Assembly: GCA_964035545.1 (NCBI GenBank)
Contig: OZ037773.1
Coordinates: forward strand, 7,119,251 to 7,183,250
Length of the DNA stretch: 64,000 nucleotides
Direction: 5' to 3'
Origin: Bugula neritina
Lineage: Eukaryota; Bryozoa; Gymnolaemata; Cheilostomatida; Bugulidae
This document shows, one piece after another, positions 40,901-51,771 of the stretch. The notes beneath the pieces were generated by a model. It was not told the origin of the DNA and did not search any database. It saw only the letters and a list, made by a program, of their open reading frames with translations. The position numbers and the translations under genes are program-made. Position 1 is the stretch's first letter, and each line of letters begins with the position of its first letter.

Positions 40901-42702
40901 ACTCAAGAACCCTGGCTCTACTAGTAAGGAACTCATGCACATCACTGACTGGTACCCGACTTTAGTAAAGTTGGCCGGAGGTTCTATGGCCGGCACCAAA
41001 CCTGACGGCTACAACGTCTGGGATTCTATCAACTTGGGAGCTCCTAGTCCTAGAAAGGTGACACTTTTACCTGTAATACTAATAGTCCTAAAAAAGTGGT
41101 ACTTTTACCTGTAATACTGAAAGTCCTAGAAAGGTGGTACTTTACCTGTAGGACTGATTACTCTATGAATAATAAGCTATTATATTACTAATATAATATG
41201 AATAATAAGTTATTATATCACTGCAATGTAACAAGTTTATAATTTGTCAAGTTGTATTTTATTTAATTTTTTATTCATCTTATTTTCTTTTGATTATATT
41301 CTCTTGTAGGATATTTTGCACAACATTGATCCAATGTATAAGAAAAAAGGCAAGTCTGTTTCTAAAGTGTTTGACACGTCTGTTCAGGCAGCTTTGAGAC
41401 ACGGCGACTGGAAGATTCTAACTGGTGACCCTGGCTTTGATAGTTGGGTACCTGAGCCCACTCTTTATAGTGACTGTGAGTGTAACTCTTTATATTGTGA
41501 CTGTGAGTGTAACTCTTTATATTGTGACTGTGAGTGTAACTGTTTATAGTGACTGTAACTCTTTATAGTGACTGTGAGTGTAACTCTTTATAGTGACTGT
41601 GAGTGTAACTCTTTATAGTAACTGTGAGTGTAACTGTTTATAGTGACTGTGAGTGTAACTCTTTATAGTGACTGTGAGTGTAACTCTTTATAGTGACTGT
41701 GAGTGTAACTCTTTATAGTAACTGTGAGTGTAACTGTTTATAGTGACTGTGAGTGTAACTCTTTATAGTGACTGTGAGTGTAACTCTTTATAGTGACTGT
41801 AAGTGTAACTCTTTATAGTGACTGTGAGTGTAACTGTTTATAGTGACTCTTTATAGTGGCTGTGGGTGTAACTCTTTATATAGTGACTGTGAGTGTAACT
41901 CTTTATAGTGACTGTGAGTGTAACTGTTTATAATGACGGTGAGTGTAACTGTTTATAGTCACTGTGAGTGTAACTCTTTGTAGTGACTGTGATTGCGACT
42001 CTTTATAGTGACTGTGAGTGCAGTCATACTAGTTTAAGTTACATTTGTGTCAGTATACAGTTAGAGTATTGGTAAACTGTAATTTGTTTCCGGTGGAGAT
42101 GTTGTGGTAGCCAGATTTCTAGAGAATCTTGATTAACTGCATTAGGCTCATTAATGCCTTCATTGCTTGTATTTGCAGCATGTTTGTATTATATTTAACA
42201 TTTATCATATAGATGTACATATGTTGTGTGTATAGTAATAGACAATGCAAGGCCAATATAACAAATAGCCATGTACATGTTTTATGCTACAGATTCCAGA
42301 AGGTTTAACGACTCATCCAATACCAGTTCCAGCAGTGATCAGAATGTGTATCTCTTCAACATAGCGGAAGATCCTACTGAGCATTTTGAGGTGAGGTCGG
42401 GGGCGTGTGTGTAGACTGAGTATAATGTAACTACACCAGTACTCCATATTTCTCCAACACTATCTAGTTATTGTCTGTATGAACTACCTCCACAGATATA
42501 TATCGTGCAATATAGTGTCTGCTATAGTAAGTTATGATGTCATTGTTTCCTACAGGTGAGTGCTAAATACCCGAATGTTGTGGACATGTTACTTTCCCGT
42601 TTAGCTGCGTACAACTCCACAGCAGTGCCAGTGTTCTACCCCGACATTGATAAAAGGTGTAATCCTGCCTTGCATGGAGGCTACTGGGGGCCGTGGCTCT
42701 AG
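37960..42702 (+). CDS. Arylsulfatase B-like lysosomal/secreted sulfatase (10 exons, 498 aa)
   Basis: Exons 37960-38194, 38506-38634, 38747-38855, 39342-39454, 40182-40331, 40576-40734, 40867-41057, 41310-41475, 42293-42390 and 42556-42702; phases are consistent throughout. Family: type I sulfatase, closest to ARSB (N-acetylgalactosamine-4-sulfatase), which removes sulfate from dermatan/chondroitin sulfate in the lysosome. Seen: signal peptide [18 protein letters not shown]; metal-binding [14 protein letters not shown]; the formylglycine site CTPTR with G(R)[57 protein letters not shown]-type LHNIDP; C-terminal GYWGPWL. The length is slightly below human ARSB (533). The CTPTR motif has Thr where ARSB usually has Ser but keeps the CxPxR core. 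The exon 8 donor is ambiguous because it is repeated (see 41461-42020). AATAAA at 43051. Confidence 0.93.
38270..38440 (-). mobile_element. tRNA-derived SINE, Meta-like core, in sulfatase intron 1
   Basis: On the minus strand: box A-like AGTGGTTAGAGAGC, box B-like GTGGTTCAACTCC, then TTAGGAAGAGCATCCAGTC, resembling the central domain I recall for the Meta-SINE superfamily, and a tail toward 38276. The family name is from memory and needs a search. Confidence 0.65.
38868..39125 (+). repeat. 31-bp minisatellite after sulfatase exon 3
   Basis: About eight copies of a 31-bp unit (TGTAGAATATGTATTGTATT plus ATATGTTATAT) starting about 15 bp after the exon 3 donor. Confidence 0.92.
39893..40075 (+). 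repeat. 24-bp minisatellite in sulfatase intron 4
   Basis: About eight copies of GTGAAACACTGTCCAGTGCC plus TYAG, with a GTCC/GGGC variant. The open frame on the other strand (Ser-Pro-Lys-Ala-Leu repeats) is a by-product. Confidence 0.92.
40340..40575 (+). repeat. 14-15-bp minisatellite filling sulfatase intron 5 up to its acceptor
   Basis: Repeats of TATACCTGTATACTA begin within about 15 bp of the donor and the last unit supplies the acceptor itself (ATACCTGTAG before CAATGG). The whole intron is therefore repeat. Confidence 0.9.
41461..42020 (+). repeat. 25-27-bp minisatellite copying the exon 8 end and donor
   Basis: Unit ACTCTTTATAGTGACT followed by GTGAGTGTA, about twenty copies. The first copy is the real exon 8 end and its donor. 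The first three units are 27 bp, later ones mostly 25 bp. Confidence 0.93.
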
Positions 42703-44106
42703 ACCCCTTCAACCAACATTGCTTCTAGTCTCAGCTCTGCTACACCCAATCTGTCTCAACTTTGTGAACTCATTTTTATGATAATTATAAATTTTTACAT
42801 TTTAAGTTGCTTCGGTAAAAAAAGTGACTTATGAACGCAGTTTTCAATTAACCCTCTCATGGATCTTAAATATTAAAAGATTTTTTTCTATTTGCATTTT
42901 AAAATTATTTCATATTATCTCAGAATAGTGCACCATAATAGTAGATCATAGTTTCTTATGATATAAACATGACTTGATACATATTTTTTTTTTATTTAAC
43001 ATTTTCCCACTCATTGCATAGTCAATTTATACACTTTATTCTTGAAACACAATAAACCACGAGTACTTAAATCTAGTCATTTATAGTGTGTTATCGTATG
43101 AACAGCAGTCTTACTCTGTATTATCACTAGTTAACTTACTTGATCACACTGAGTTTGTCTAAATATCAATTTTACATGATGCTAGTTTAATCTAATTACT
43201 TTGTATGTATAGCATTTAAATATTTCAAAGATGTTTTTTACTCTTGTTAAATAAGAAGTTACTAGAACAAATGGAATGTTAGGATACTCTGCTCACCATC
43301 CTCCAATAAGGAGGGTTATTATTCGAATTCTGTGTTTTTATTAGTCGAATAAGCTAAGTTGGAAATGAGCTGATTGTGGTTGAACAACTTCCCAACCTTC
43401 CACAGAGTAGAAGGATTCGTACTGAGACTAAGGTGTAACTACAGTAGGCCTAAATTACTCGTAAGCTGAGTTGATGAGAGTGGTTATACAAGTATAGTTA
43501 GTTAGCAGGAATAAGGGAATAAGATAGGAGTTCATAAATCTAACTATAATTTTTATTTACAAAAGATAAAACATTATATAATATTTATATAAAATATTAT
43601 ATAAATATATTATTTTCTTGACTAGAAGATGATGCTGAAAGGAGGAATCCCGTAAAAATAAATTTATCTAAAGCCACCTGGTGTCTTATTTGTGTATGAG
43701 GCCCAGCTTTGAATATATGTGGACATGGAAAAAAGGTATCATAACTCCAGAAAGGTGGGCTTTCTGACTCATGCATGTAGCTAGCAATGCAAAGAAAAGC
43801 TTTAAAAGCTTTAAGGTTTTAAAGCTACTCTTTGCTTTTTTAGCTAGCTATGAGATGTTAGCTTAGATATTCTCCATTTGCTATACAAAAAAAATAGAGG
43901 TAAGCTCAAGTTTGTAAAATTTACTCTGCAGCTATATGTTAATTTTAAAGTTTTATATTAATTACTAATGTTTTGTGTCATTGCATACATTTAAAGTTAA
44001 TCTTCAAAAATATTTTTATTAGTTCAGTTATTGCTGCATATGCAATAATGAGAACTAAAAACTAACCTATGATAATTTTAGAGTTGAGAATTTTTTAAAT
44101 TTAAAA
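42703..44106. other. Intergenic between sulfatase and Bcl-2-like gene A
   Basis: Holds the sulfatase polyadenylation signal (43051). Around 43800-43850, TTTTAAAGCTACTCTTTGCTT is a sequence that recurs at 47683-47700, marking the upstream limit of the duplicated Bcl-2 segment. Confidence 0.45.
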
Positions 44107-46763
44107 ATGGTTGAAAGAAGTGACAAGCAGCCGAACACAGCTGACATTGTGATGAGCAGCATTTCCAACATGTGAGTGTCTGTTGATGATTATTATTAAA
44201 GTACAGAAAGCAAATCAACTATTCTATAGCTTTTTAATTTTACATTAGATGACACTTACTATAATATAAACAAATTTTTGCATATATTGTAACTTAAAGC
44301 CTAATACAACTCAAAAAAATGTTGCTAATTGCAAACTTTACACTTTTCTGCTCACTAAAAGTATTAAAAATTAAATTTCAGGTTAGAAAGACGAGCTAGC
44401 ACATTTGAAAGCCATTTCATAGACTTTGAGTTCAACAGAGTCCTACAGCCTCAACCCAAACTTGCATTCATGAAGGCAGTTTTCAAAGAGATGACTAAGA
44501 ATGACTTGGAAAGTTTCAAGAACTTTGCTAATGCTATTGAAATGTTGGGTGAGTGAAAATAAGCTTGGAAAATCTGTTAGGCAAGATAAATTATCGCATC
44601 ACCAATGGTACCATACATACAAGGTACCATACATACAAGGTGTCATACATACATGGCGTCATACATACATTGTGTCATACATACATTGTGTCATACATAC
44701 ATTGTGTCATACATACATGGTGTCATAAATACAAGGTCTCACACATCCATTATGTCATATATACATGGTGTCATACATACATGGTGTCATACATACATTG
44801 CGTTATACATTGTGTCATTCTTTGTGTCACCTACTATAGCAACCAGGGAAAGAGGCTTGTGGTCCTACATGTTGAGTTGCAGTACAGAAACTTACAGAAT
44901 GAACAATATGGGCTTTCATCACTTTTTAGCCAGAAATCCTATCACAATACAGTTAAAGGAAACTATAACCTGGGAAAATATTGCTGCTGTAAGTATTACA
45001 CAGCACGTCTACCTTATACTTCAACTTGTTTCACAGAAATGCTTGAGTTTATACAAGTATGTATGTGTCAAGTTCAATACTTGAAGGTTGACAGCTTTGA
45101 GTCTCAATAAAGCATTGTTTGAAAACAGATTTATATTTTTGTGTAAATTGGTACTTGGTCAAAGATAAAAACATTCCCCCCCCCCCCCCCCGGCCATTTC
45201 AGCAGGCATGCCAAATTTTTTGTTTTGTAACTCTTATAATGCTTTTAGTACTAAAGTTTATGTAGTGTTGATTGTGCATTTTTGAATACTACTTGTACAT
45301 TACAGTTTATCAAATTTATAATATCCGATATGATAATATTTGCAAATTCAAATTAGTCATGAATTTGATAAATTCTGTCTTTCATTTATACTAGGTAATA
45401 GTTACAGCTCTGCTTATGACACTTGTTCCTGTATGCCATGTAATAACTGCATGGCACTATACAAGCATGCACTTGGTCCTACATGTCATGTAATAACTGC
45501 ATGACACTAGACAAGTACTTGTTCCTGTATGTCATGTAATAACTGTATTGCATTCAGTCAATAAACCTGCGTAGCTGTGAATAGGTGTGCTAGGCTGTTG
45601 ATTGCATTTGGAACTATTTAGAACATGTTTGGATCTTGATTTGCATGGATACTTTTGCAGTTGCTTGCGCTGATGGGAAGAGCTGCATGTGAATGTCTGT
45701 ACATAGTAGGAAATTCAACCCGAGTAGAAGGGATGATACAATGGTGTGTAGGTTTCTTTGATATTCCATTAAAACAAGGTGTCAGTATCAACGAGTGGAT
45801 CGATTCAGCTGGGGGTTGGGTAAGTTGATAGCCTGCAGGGGAGAAAACCGGAAAGTATGTCAAAAATACTACAGTTATGTTATTATGAAATGATGTTTAG
45901 CTTCTTTTGCCAAGGAGGTAGTTGATCAGCTCCAACAGTGTCAGCAAAGTAACAATAAAATGTGTTGATTCCTTATTGGTTACTCATTCTTCTACTAAAA
46001 TGTATTACAATATATGTTGGTGCAATTTATAAACCAATGTTTTGCTCATTTTTGACTTAAGTTTTATTTGTGTTGTCATACACAAAGCATTGTGGTGCCT
46101 TGGGGTTTTGCATTATTAGAACTTAATATTAAGTTTCATGAGCTACAGAGTCCATAGATTTGATATGTGAAGAAATCTAATATGAAACTAATTTCTCTTG
46201 CCCTTGCCATGTGATCATGTTTTAGGTTTAAAAAAATAAAAGAGAAATAAACTGACTGTTTTGTCACACTTGGTAATAATTTTCTTTGTATTCTCTAGAG
46301 TAAAATATTTCATGAGATGCACAACCTGCAGAGCCAGGCATTTAGGAACAAGACAGATGGTTACGGAAGCACCAGCTCAGAGAGCCACCAGGAACCATCA
46401 CATGGTGACTCATTCCCTCCAGAGTGCATGAAGAGAGACAGTCCTAGAGGCTTTCTGCAGTCTCCATGTGACCGGACCACCATGGTAGCCAGGCTACATG
46501 GCTCTCCTCTCCAGATGTTGGATAAAGCAAGTCAAGATGTGAACAGCTCTAAGAGAAGAGGATTCTATCAGATTCCTCAACCTACAGCTGGAGCAAATGG
46601 CGTTCAGCTGGAAGGAAACTATTCTTTATTTCAGGGTCTCATTTCAGTGGCACAGACAGATCTCTCTGTAAAGCCTGAACCTCCCTTTCAAATATTTCAT
46701 TCAACTTCACAGTCCTATATTTCAGGATTTTACACAGTTCCCCAGTTCCCCTATAGACTTTAG
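44107..46763 (+). CDS. Bcl-2 family-like protein A (5 exons, 334 aa)
   Basis: Exons 44107-44171, 44382-44548, 44840-44988, 45661-45819 and 46299-46763; all phases agree. Family evidence: exon 3/4 reads ITWENIAALLALMGRAACEC, which aligns with BH1 (e.g. Bok-type TWGK..SLYAVAAGLA), and exon 4 ends NEWIDSAGGW, a textbook BH2. The intron lies exactly after GGW, the position of the conserved BH2 intron in animal Bcl-2 genes. Differences: the BH1 Gly-Arg is Glu-Asn, no clear BH3 LxxxGD was found, and exon 5 adds about 150 residues rich in Ser, Pro and Gln with no C-terminal membrane anchor. Role inferred: regulator of mitochondrial apoptosis, pro- or anti-survival not decidable. AATAAA at 46970. Confidence 0.8.
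44605..44830 (+). repeat. 16-bp minisatellite in intron 2 of Bcl-2-like gene A
   Basis: About a dozen copies of CATACATACAAGGTGT or CATACATACATTGTGT. Open frames (His-Thr-Tyr-Ile repeats) here are artefacts. Confidence 0.92.
45175..45191 (+). repeat. Poly-C run
   Basis: About 16 consecutive C in intron 3 of gene A; unusual in such an AT-rich region and a likely length-variable or sequencing-error site. Confidence 0.9.
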
Positions 46764-48717
46764 CTCTCCTATTTTGTTGTAAGTTTAATATTATGAGCTT
46801 TCTTTATTTGTTGATTTTCTATGTCAGTTATAGAACTTTTAGTTGCAACTTCTTAGTGTTGCATTGTCATATGTCAATTTTATTTGAAACTTGTAAACTA
46901 TGTCGTTGAATGTTTCAGCTTTTGTTTCAAGTACTTAATCTCTGTTAGACTTTTGGCGCATCATTTTTCAATAAATTTTGTATTGAAGTTTCCAACATTT
47001 AAAAGTTTACTCTGTCATACACAGCATTGTCACAAGCAATAAACAAAACACTTGAAGTCTCTTAGTAAGTTTGAGTAAGTTTAAAAATACCTAAAAGAAA
47101 TAAGTATTAACTCATGGGTTTAAAAAAGCTCAACATTTGATACTAGAGACAGTATTTCTACATATACATATTTTATGTGTAGAGTAGTTAATATCTGTTA
47201 TGTATAGATACAGCAAAAGGTGTTTGAGATAAATGACACTAATATAACACAGTTGATATCATATACTAACTGCATACAGTTCTACTACCTGACTAGCAAA
47301 ACTGAGTCTTATTGAGTGACGGGAAATAATCATGAAGTAGTCAAAATTAAGCCTTTTAGGGCATTCAATACACTGTGCACTGGCTAGATTATAATTCCCT
47401 ATGGTAGCAGAACTAAACGCAACAAATTCTCAAACAATTTTGTAATCTAATCTTCATTTCATATAAAACACTTATTTGGAGTGTTTTTTAACAGAGGCTG
47501 CTGCATGCCCAATGCTTCTATTTATAGCACGTAATGCAAATATGTTTTAGATCATTCTATATTTCTGCCTGGTTATTATTTTTTGTGAAGTGTGTCAGAT
47601 ATTTTTTTTAAAATCTCTAAATAAAAATTATAGTACTTGTAGCTTTCAATCGAATGAAAGCAAAAAGCTTTTCGATTGTAAAGCTACTCTTTGCTTATAG
47701 CTAGACCTCAGAGTAATACTAACTTAGACACTTTACGTTCTCTGTTCAGAAAAAATCATATTACACTAAGGTTTGTACAACTTACTTGTAAAATCTTTCA
47801 ATTTACTATTTTAAAAGCTGGGATTTGTATCGATCATCATTTAATGCAAACCATTATATTATATAATCCAATATGATTCTCAATAGCTTAGCAAATAATG
47901 TTTTCTTATCTATTTATTTTATTATGCAATGATTATAATTAAAATATCACTTCAGAAAACTCTATTTACTACCTAGAAAAAAGCCAATCATAAGTTTGTA
48001 AAAAAGTTATGCTGAAATGTGTGTGTGTGTGTGTTTTATTTTCATCATAACATAGTGTTTTACAACTAGGATAATTTACAAGAGCAGAACAAGCAATTAG
48101 AAAAGAAACATAGTAACAAATAACAGTATATCAAAATAAGCTGTCGGAAATGACAGCTTATTTTGATATGTTTTTGTTTACTGATTTAAATGTTATTTTT
48201 ATCTAATATGTTTTTATATTTATAACCAATCTGATACCCATCAGGCCATTCCAAGTCAAGAGAAAGGTTAGGCAACTCCGATGAAGCTAAACTCATGTTT
48301 ATATTTAGGCCTCTTTTAGCACCAGAGTAGAAAATGTGGGACTCTCGATTAGAACTGAATACCTTGTCAGCTGACTCTCCTTTGCCTGTTATATCTTAGT
48401 TCTGCATGTATTTGTTAAGAGAGTAGATCGAGAAAAGTGAAGCAAGTTTTACTTTAAACCAATTTGTCAGCAGCTTCAAAAGTGAAGTCATTTATATGTG
48501 AAAAATGTCAATTTGCTTATGAAATTGTAAATATAGAAGAAAATATCAAGTTGAAAGATGAAAACAGTATATAAACATTAAAATTTTAATATGGTATCAC
48601 AATAGGAAAAACCTTTTTATTAATCTGTTTTGCTTTTTTCCATATAACAATGAAGATATGCATGTTCATTTTAGAATAAATAATTTTAAAAAGATTTAGT
48701 TAGTCAAAAAAGTGGAG
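46764..48717. other. Spacer between Bcl-2-like genes
   Basis: Contains the gene A polyadenylation signal (46970), the duplicated upstream word at 47683, a short (GT)n at 48019-48033 and the perfect hairpin at 48128. No exon found. Confidence 0.45.
48128..48169. repeat. Perfect 18-bp inverted repeat with 6-nt loop
   Basis: ATATCAAAATAAGCTGTC, loop GGAAAT, then the exact reverse complement. On a transcript the stem could extend a few pairs with G-U wobble. Lies 550 bp upstream of Bcl-2-like gene B. Confidence 0.95.
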
Positions 48718-50795
48718 ATGAGTGAAGAAAAGCCAGATACAGCCGACATTATAATATGCAGCGTCCTGAACACGTAAGTGGCCTACTGATAGATCAATGA
48801 CAATTTATAGAAAGTAAACCATTACAGCTTCATTTCTACTATGTGTCATTTGATGCAGCTCATTTTTCAACTAAAACCTTAAACCACCCTGATTATTGAT
48901 GAAAATCTAAAAAGACAGGTTTGGCCTACAGCATTATTAGTTAGTCAATGTTCTGTTGCTAAACTTAACATGTTGGAAATTAAATTTTAGATTGGAAAGA
49001 CAGAAGATGGTGTTTGAAAACCATTTTATAGACCTACAGTTCAACAGATCCTTGCAGCCCCAACCAAAGCTTGCATTCATGAGGGTGGTTCTCCAAGCGA
49101 TGACCAAGAATGACTTGACGAATTTCAGAAACTTTGCTAATACAATAGAAATGTTGGGTAAGAAAGGTAGATTGATCACATTTGTTTAGATAGATATTTA
49201 TTGCTCCTTCTGCACACGGTACCATTCTAATAACAAGTTCCTAAAATCATTAACGGCAAAAGAGAAACTTGAGATGCTTCATATAATATGTCAATATATA
49301 ACAATGACCCATCTTAATCTAAAGCTAGATAAATAAGTTTTTTTGCTATTTTTCTATAGCAATTTGTTATCATTTTAAAATATAAATTGTGATGTCGTTT
49401 TGTACAACTGCCACTGTATTTTGAATGTCTCACTTGAGTTAGATTCGTGTGGTATGTCATAATAGTCAGGCATTGAATTATTGTATAGTAACACCTAGTA
49501 TAAACAGCCGTTTCTATAGCAACCAGAGAAGGAAGCACATGGTCTGACCTCTTGAGTTGCAGAATAGAGGCTTTCCAAATGACTCATGAGATGTTTCAGG
49601 ACTTCCTGACAAAAAATCCTATCACAGAACAACTGACTGAAAATGTGACTTGGGAAAATATTGCTGGAGTAAGTACCGTGCAGTGAGTCTAGTACATAAG
49701 CTAGCAGCTAACAAAGTTGTCGTTAACCTAATTTTACCAAAGTTTGAACCAAACTTCAACATTTATGGTTTCAAGCTGTGTACCAAGTGACAAAGGTTTT
49801 TTCATCAACCAGTCTGTATTGCAATGAACTATGATATATAAATATGTGTAAACTATGTATATGTAAACTTCAATATTCTTAGTTTGAGACACAAGTAAAT
49901 GTTGTGATATCTTATGATGATACAAACTCTAAGTGGTGAATTATTCACTTTTACTGTGCCATTTTCCAACCCCTATAACTGGTGACACTTGTTCCTGCAT
50001 GTCATGTAATTAATGTATGGCACTAAAGAAGCACGTGCTCTTGAACTCCATGTAATAAATGTTTTATTTGGTTACACTTTCGGTCAATAAACTGGTGTGT
50101 TTTAAGCTGTTATGTACTTCTTAGATTTTTCAAAACCTGTACGTATCTTGATTTGCATGGATACTTTTGCAGTTGCTTGCACTGGTGGGGAGAGCTGCCT
50201 GTGAATGTCTGTACATAGTAGGAAACTCAACCCGAGTAGAAGGGATGATACAATGGTGTGTAGGTTTCTTTGATATTCCATTAAAACAAGGTGTCAGTAT
50301 CAACGAGTGGATCAATTCAGCTGGAGGTTGGGTGAGTTGATAGCCTGCAGGGGAGGCAATCGCAAAGTATGTCAGAAATATTACAGTTATGCTATTATGA
50401 AATAATGCTTAAATCTAATTTTATTTTAAGCTAAAAGCTGTGCAACCATTTAATAAGAAATCAATCCTTTTTTGCTTGTTATGCATATTTATGTAGATAT
50501 CACCTAATGTTTTACATGATGTGTAATATAATGCAGTTATTATAGGCCTATTGCTGTTAATATAGTAAAGTTATTGTATCGTTGTTATTATAATACAGTT
50601 ATTATATTATATCTATTGTATAGTGGTCAATATATTAGTGTGAAAAATGTAAATCTATGTTAAATACTAACAGTTCATGTTATCTTATATTAGTTCTGTT
50701 TTCTCCAGAAGCAAATATTCCATGAGATGCAAAGAGTACAAAGCCAGACTTTAAAGGGAAGAAAAAATAGTTCGATACCAGAAGTAAATAAGTAG
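48718..50795 (+). CDS. Bcl-2 family-like protein B (5 exons, 205 aa; tandem duplicate)
   Basis: Exons 48718-48773, 48991-49157, 49520-49668, 50173-50331 and 50709-50795, with the same boundaries and phases as gene A (exons 2-4 have identical lengths). BH1 reads VTWENIAGLLALVGRAACEC and BH2 NEWINSAGGW. Exons 2 and 3 differ clearly from gene A, while exon 4 and its intron flanks are nearly identical. Exon 5 diverges after FHEM and stops after 28 codons (VNK, stop), removing the long tail of gene A. At 205 residues it is close to a normal Bcl-2 protein length, but it lacks a C-terminal transmembrane anchor. AATAAA at 51345. Confidence 0.8.
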
Positions 50796-50849
50796 CCAGC
50801 TTTATACCGAGCGGGGCCAACACTTTCAGAGTTTAAAGGAAAGAGCAGC

Positions 50850-51112
50850 CCTAAAAGTCCTTTATAATCTCCATGTGACCAGACCACCATGGTAGCCAGG
50901 CCACATGGCTCTCTTCTCCAGATGTTGGATAAAGCAAGTCAAGATGTAAACAGCCTTAAGAGAAGAAAGTTCCATCAGATTCCTCAACCTCCAGCTGGAG
51001 CAAATGGCGTTCAACTATTCTCTCTTTCAGAGTCTCATTTCAGTGGCACAGGCAGATCTCTCTGTAAAACCTGAACCTCCCTTTCAAATATTTCACTCAT
51101 AGTCCTATACTT
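50850..51112 (+). pseudogene. Decayed remnant of the gene A C-terminal tail, downstream of gene B stop
   Basis: Closely similar to 46468-46730 (e.g. CACATGGCTCTCTTCTCCAG, AGATTCCTCAACCT). It lies beyond the gene B stop, with a one-base loss near TCTCCATGTGACC and a deletion after GGCGTTCAACT. It now probably acts as 3' UTR. Confidence 0.8.
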
Positions 51113-51771
51113 CAGGATTTCTTCTCTCGCTGCATTTTCCTAAAAGTCTTCAGATTAATTGACAATTGAGTTGGTTTCTAATAATTTCTTCGCAAAGTAT
51201 TAGTTAAAAGTTTAAAGTTTTATGTATTGCTATGCTATGCTATATGTCAGCTTCATTTACAACTTTTGAGTCTGGTTAAAGGTTGACATTTCTGGTGCAA
51301 GTTTCTTATGCAATTCTTGATTAAAAGTTTAGTGCAGAATTTTCAATAAATCTAGTCTTGATTTCAAAAACTTGGTTACATCTGTTTTAGGAATAGTCAA
51401 CATTCTTAGACTATATAATGTACCAAACAAACCTTCTGAAATTTTACATACGGCAATAACTTATTTCTAAAATTATGATGGGAAATAATTACTCTAAGAA
51501 AAATTGTGACAAGATTTCAACTTTAGTAAAAGTGCAATTCATACACATTGAACTAGCACTGCATACATAACATAGCATACCTACACCTTGTATATTTAGG
51601 GTTGTGTCCTTTTTATTAACTTTTTTGTATTTATAAAACTAGACTTAAAGCTGTGATCTACCCCTAGTGTACTTGTCATACAATGCTAGCAGATTCTTCC
51701 TTCGAGGAATAATTTACATCTGATTCTAAATATTCTAACTCCAAGACAATTGGTTAATCGTTAGAACACAT
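51113..51771. other. Convergent 3' ends; no gene
   Basis: Gene B (+) and the TMEM26-like gene (-) converge here. AATAAA for gene B is at 51345-51350, and TTTATT at 51612-51617 is the minus-strand signal for the TMEM26-like gene. Confidence 0.55.
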
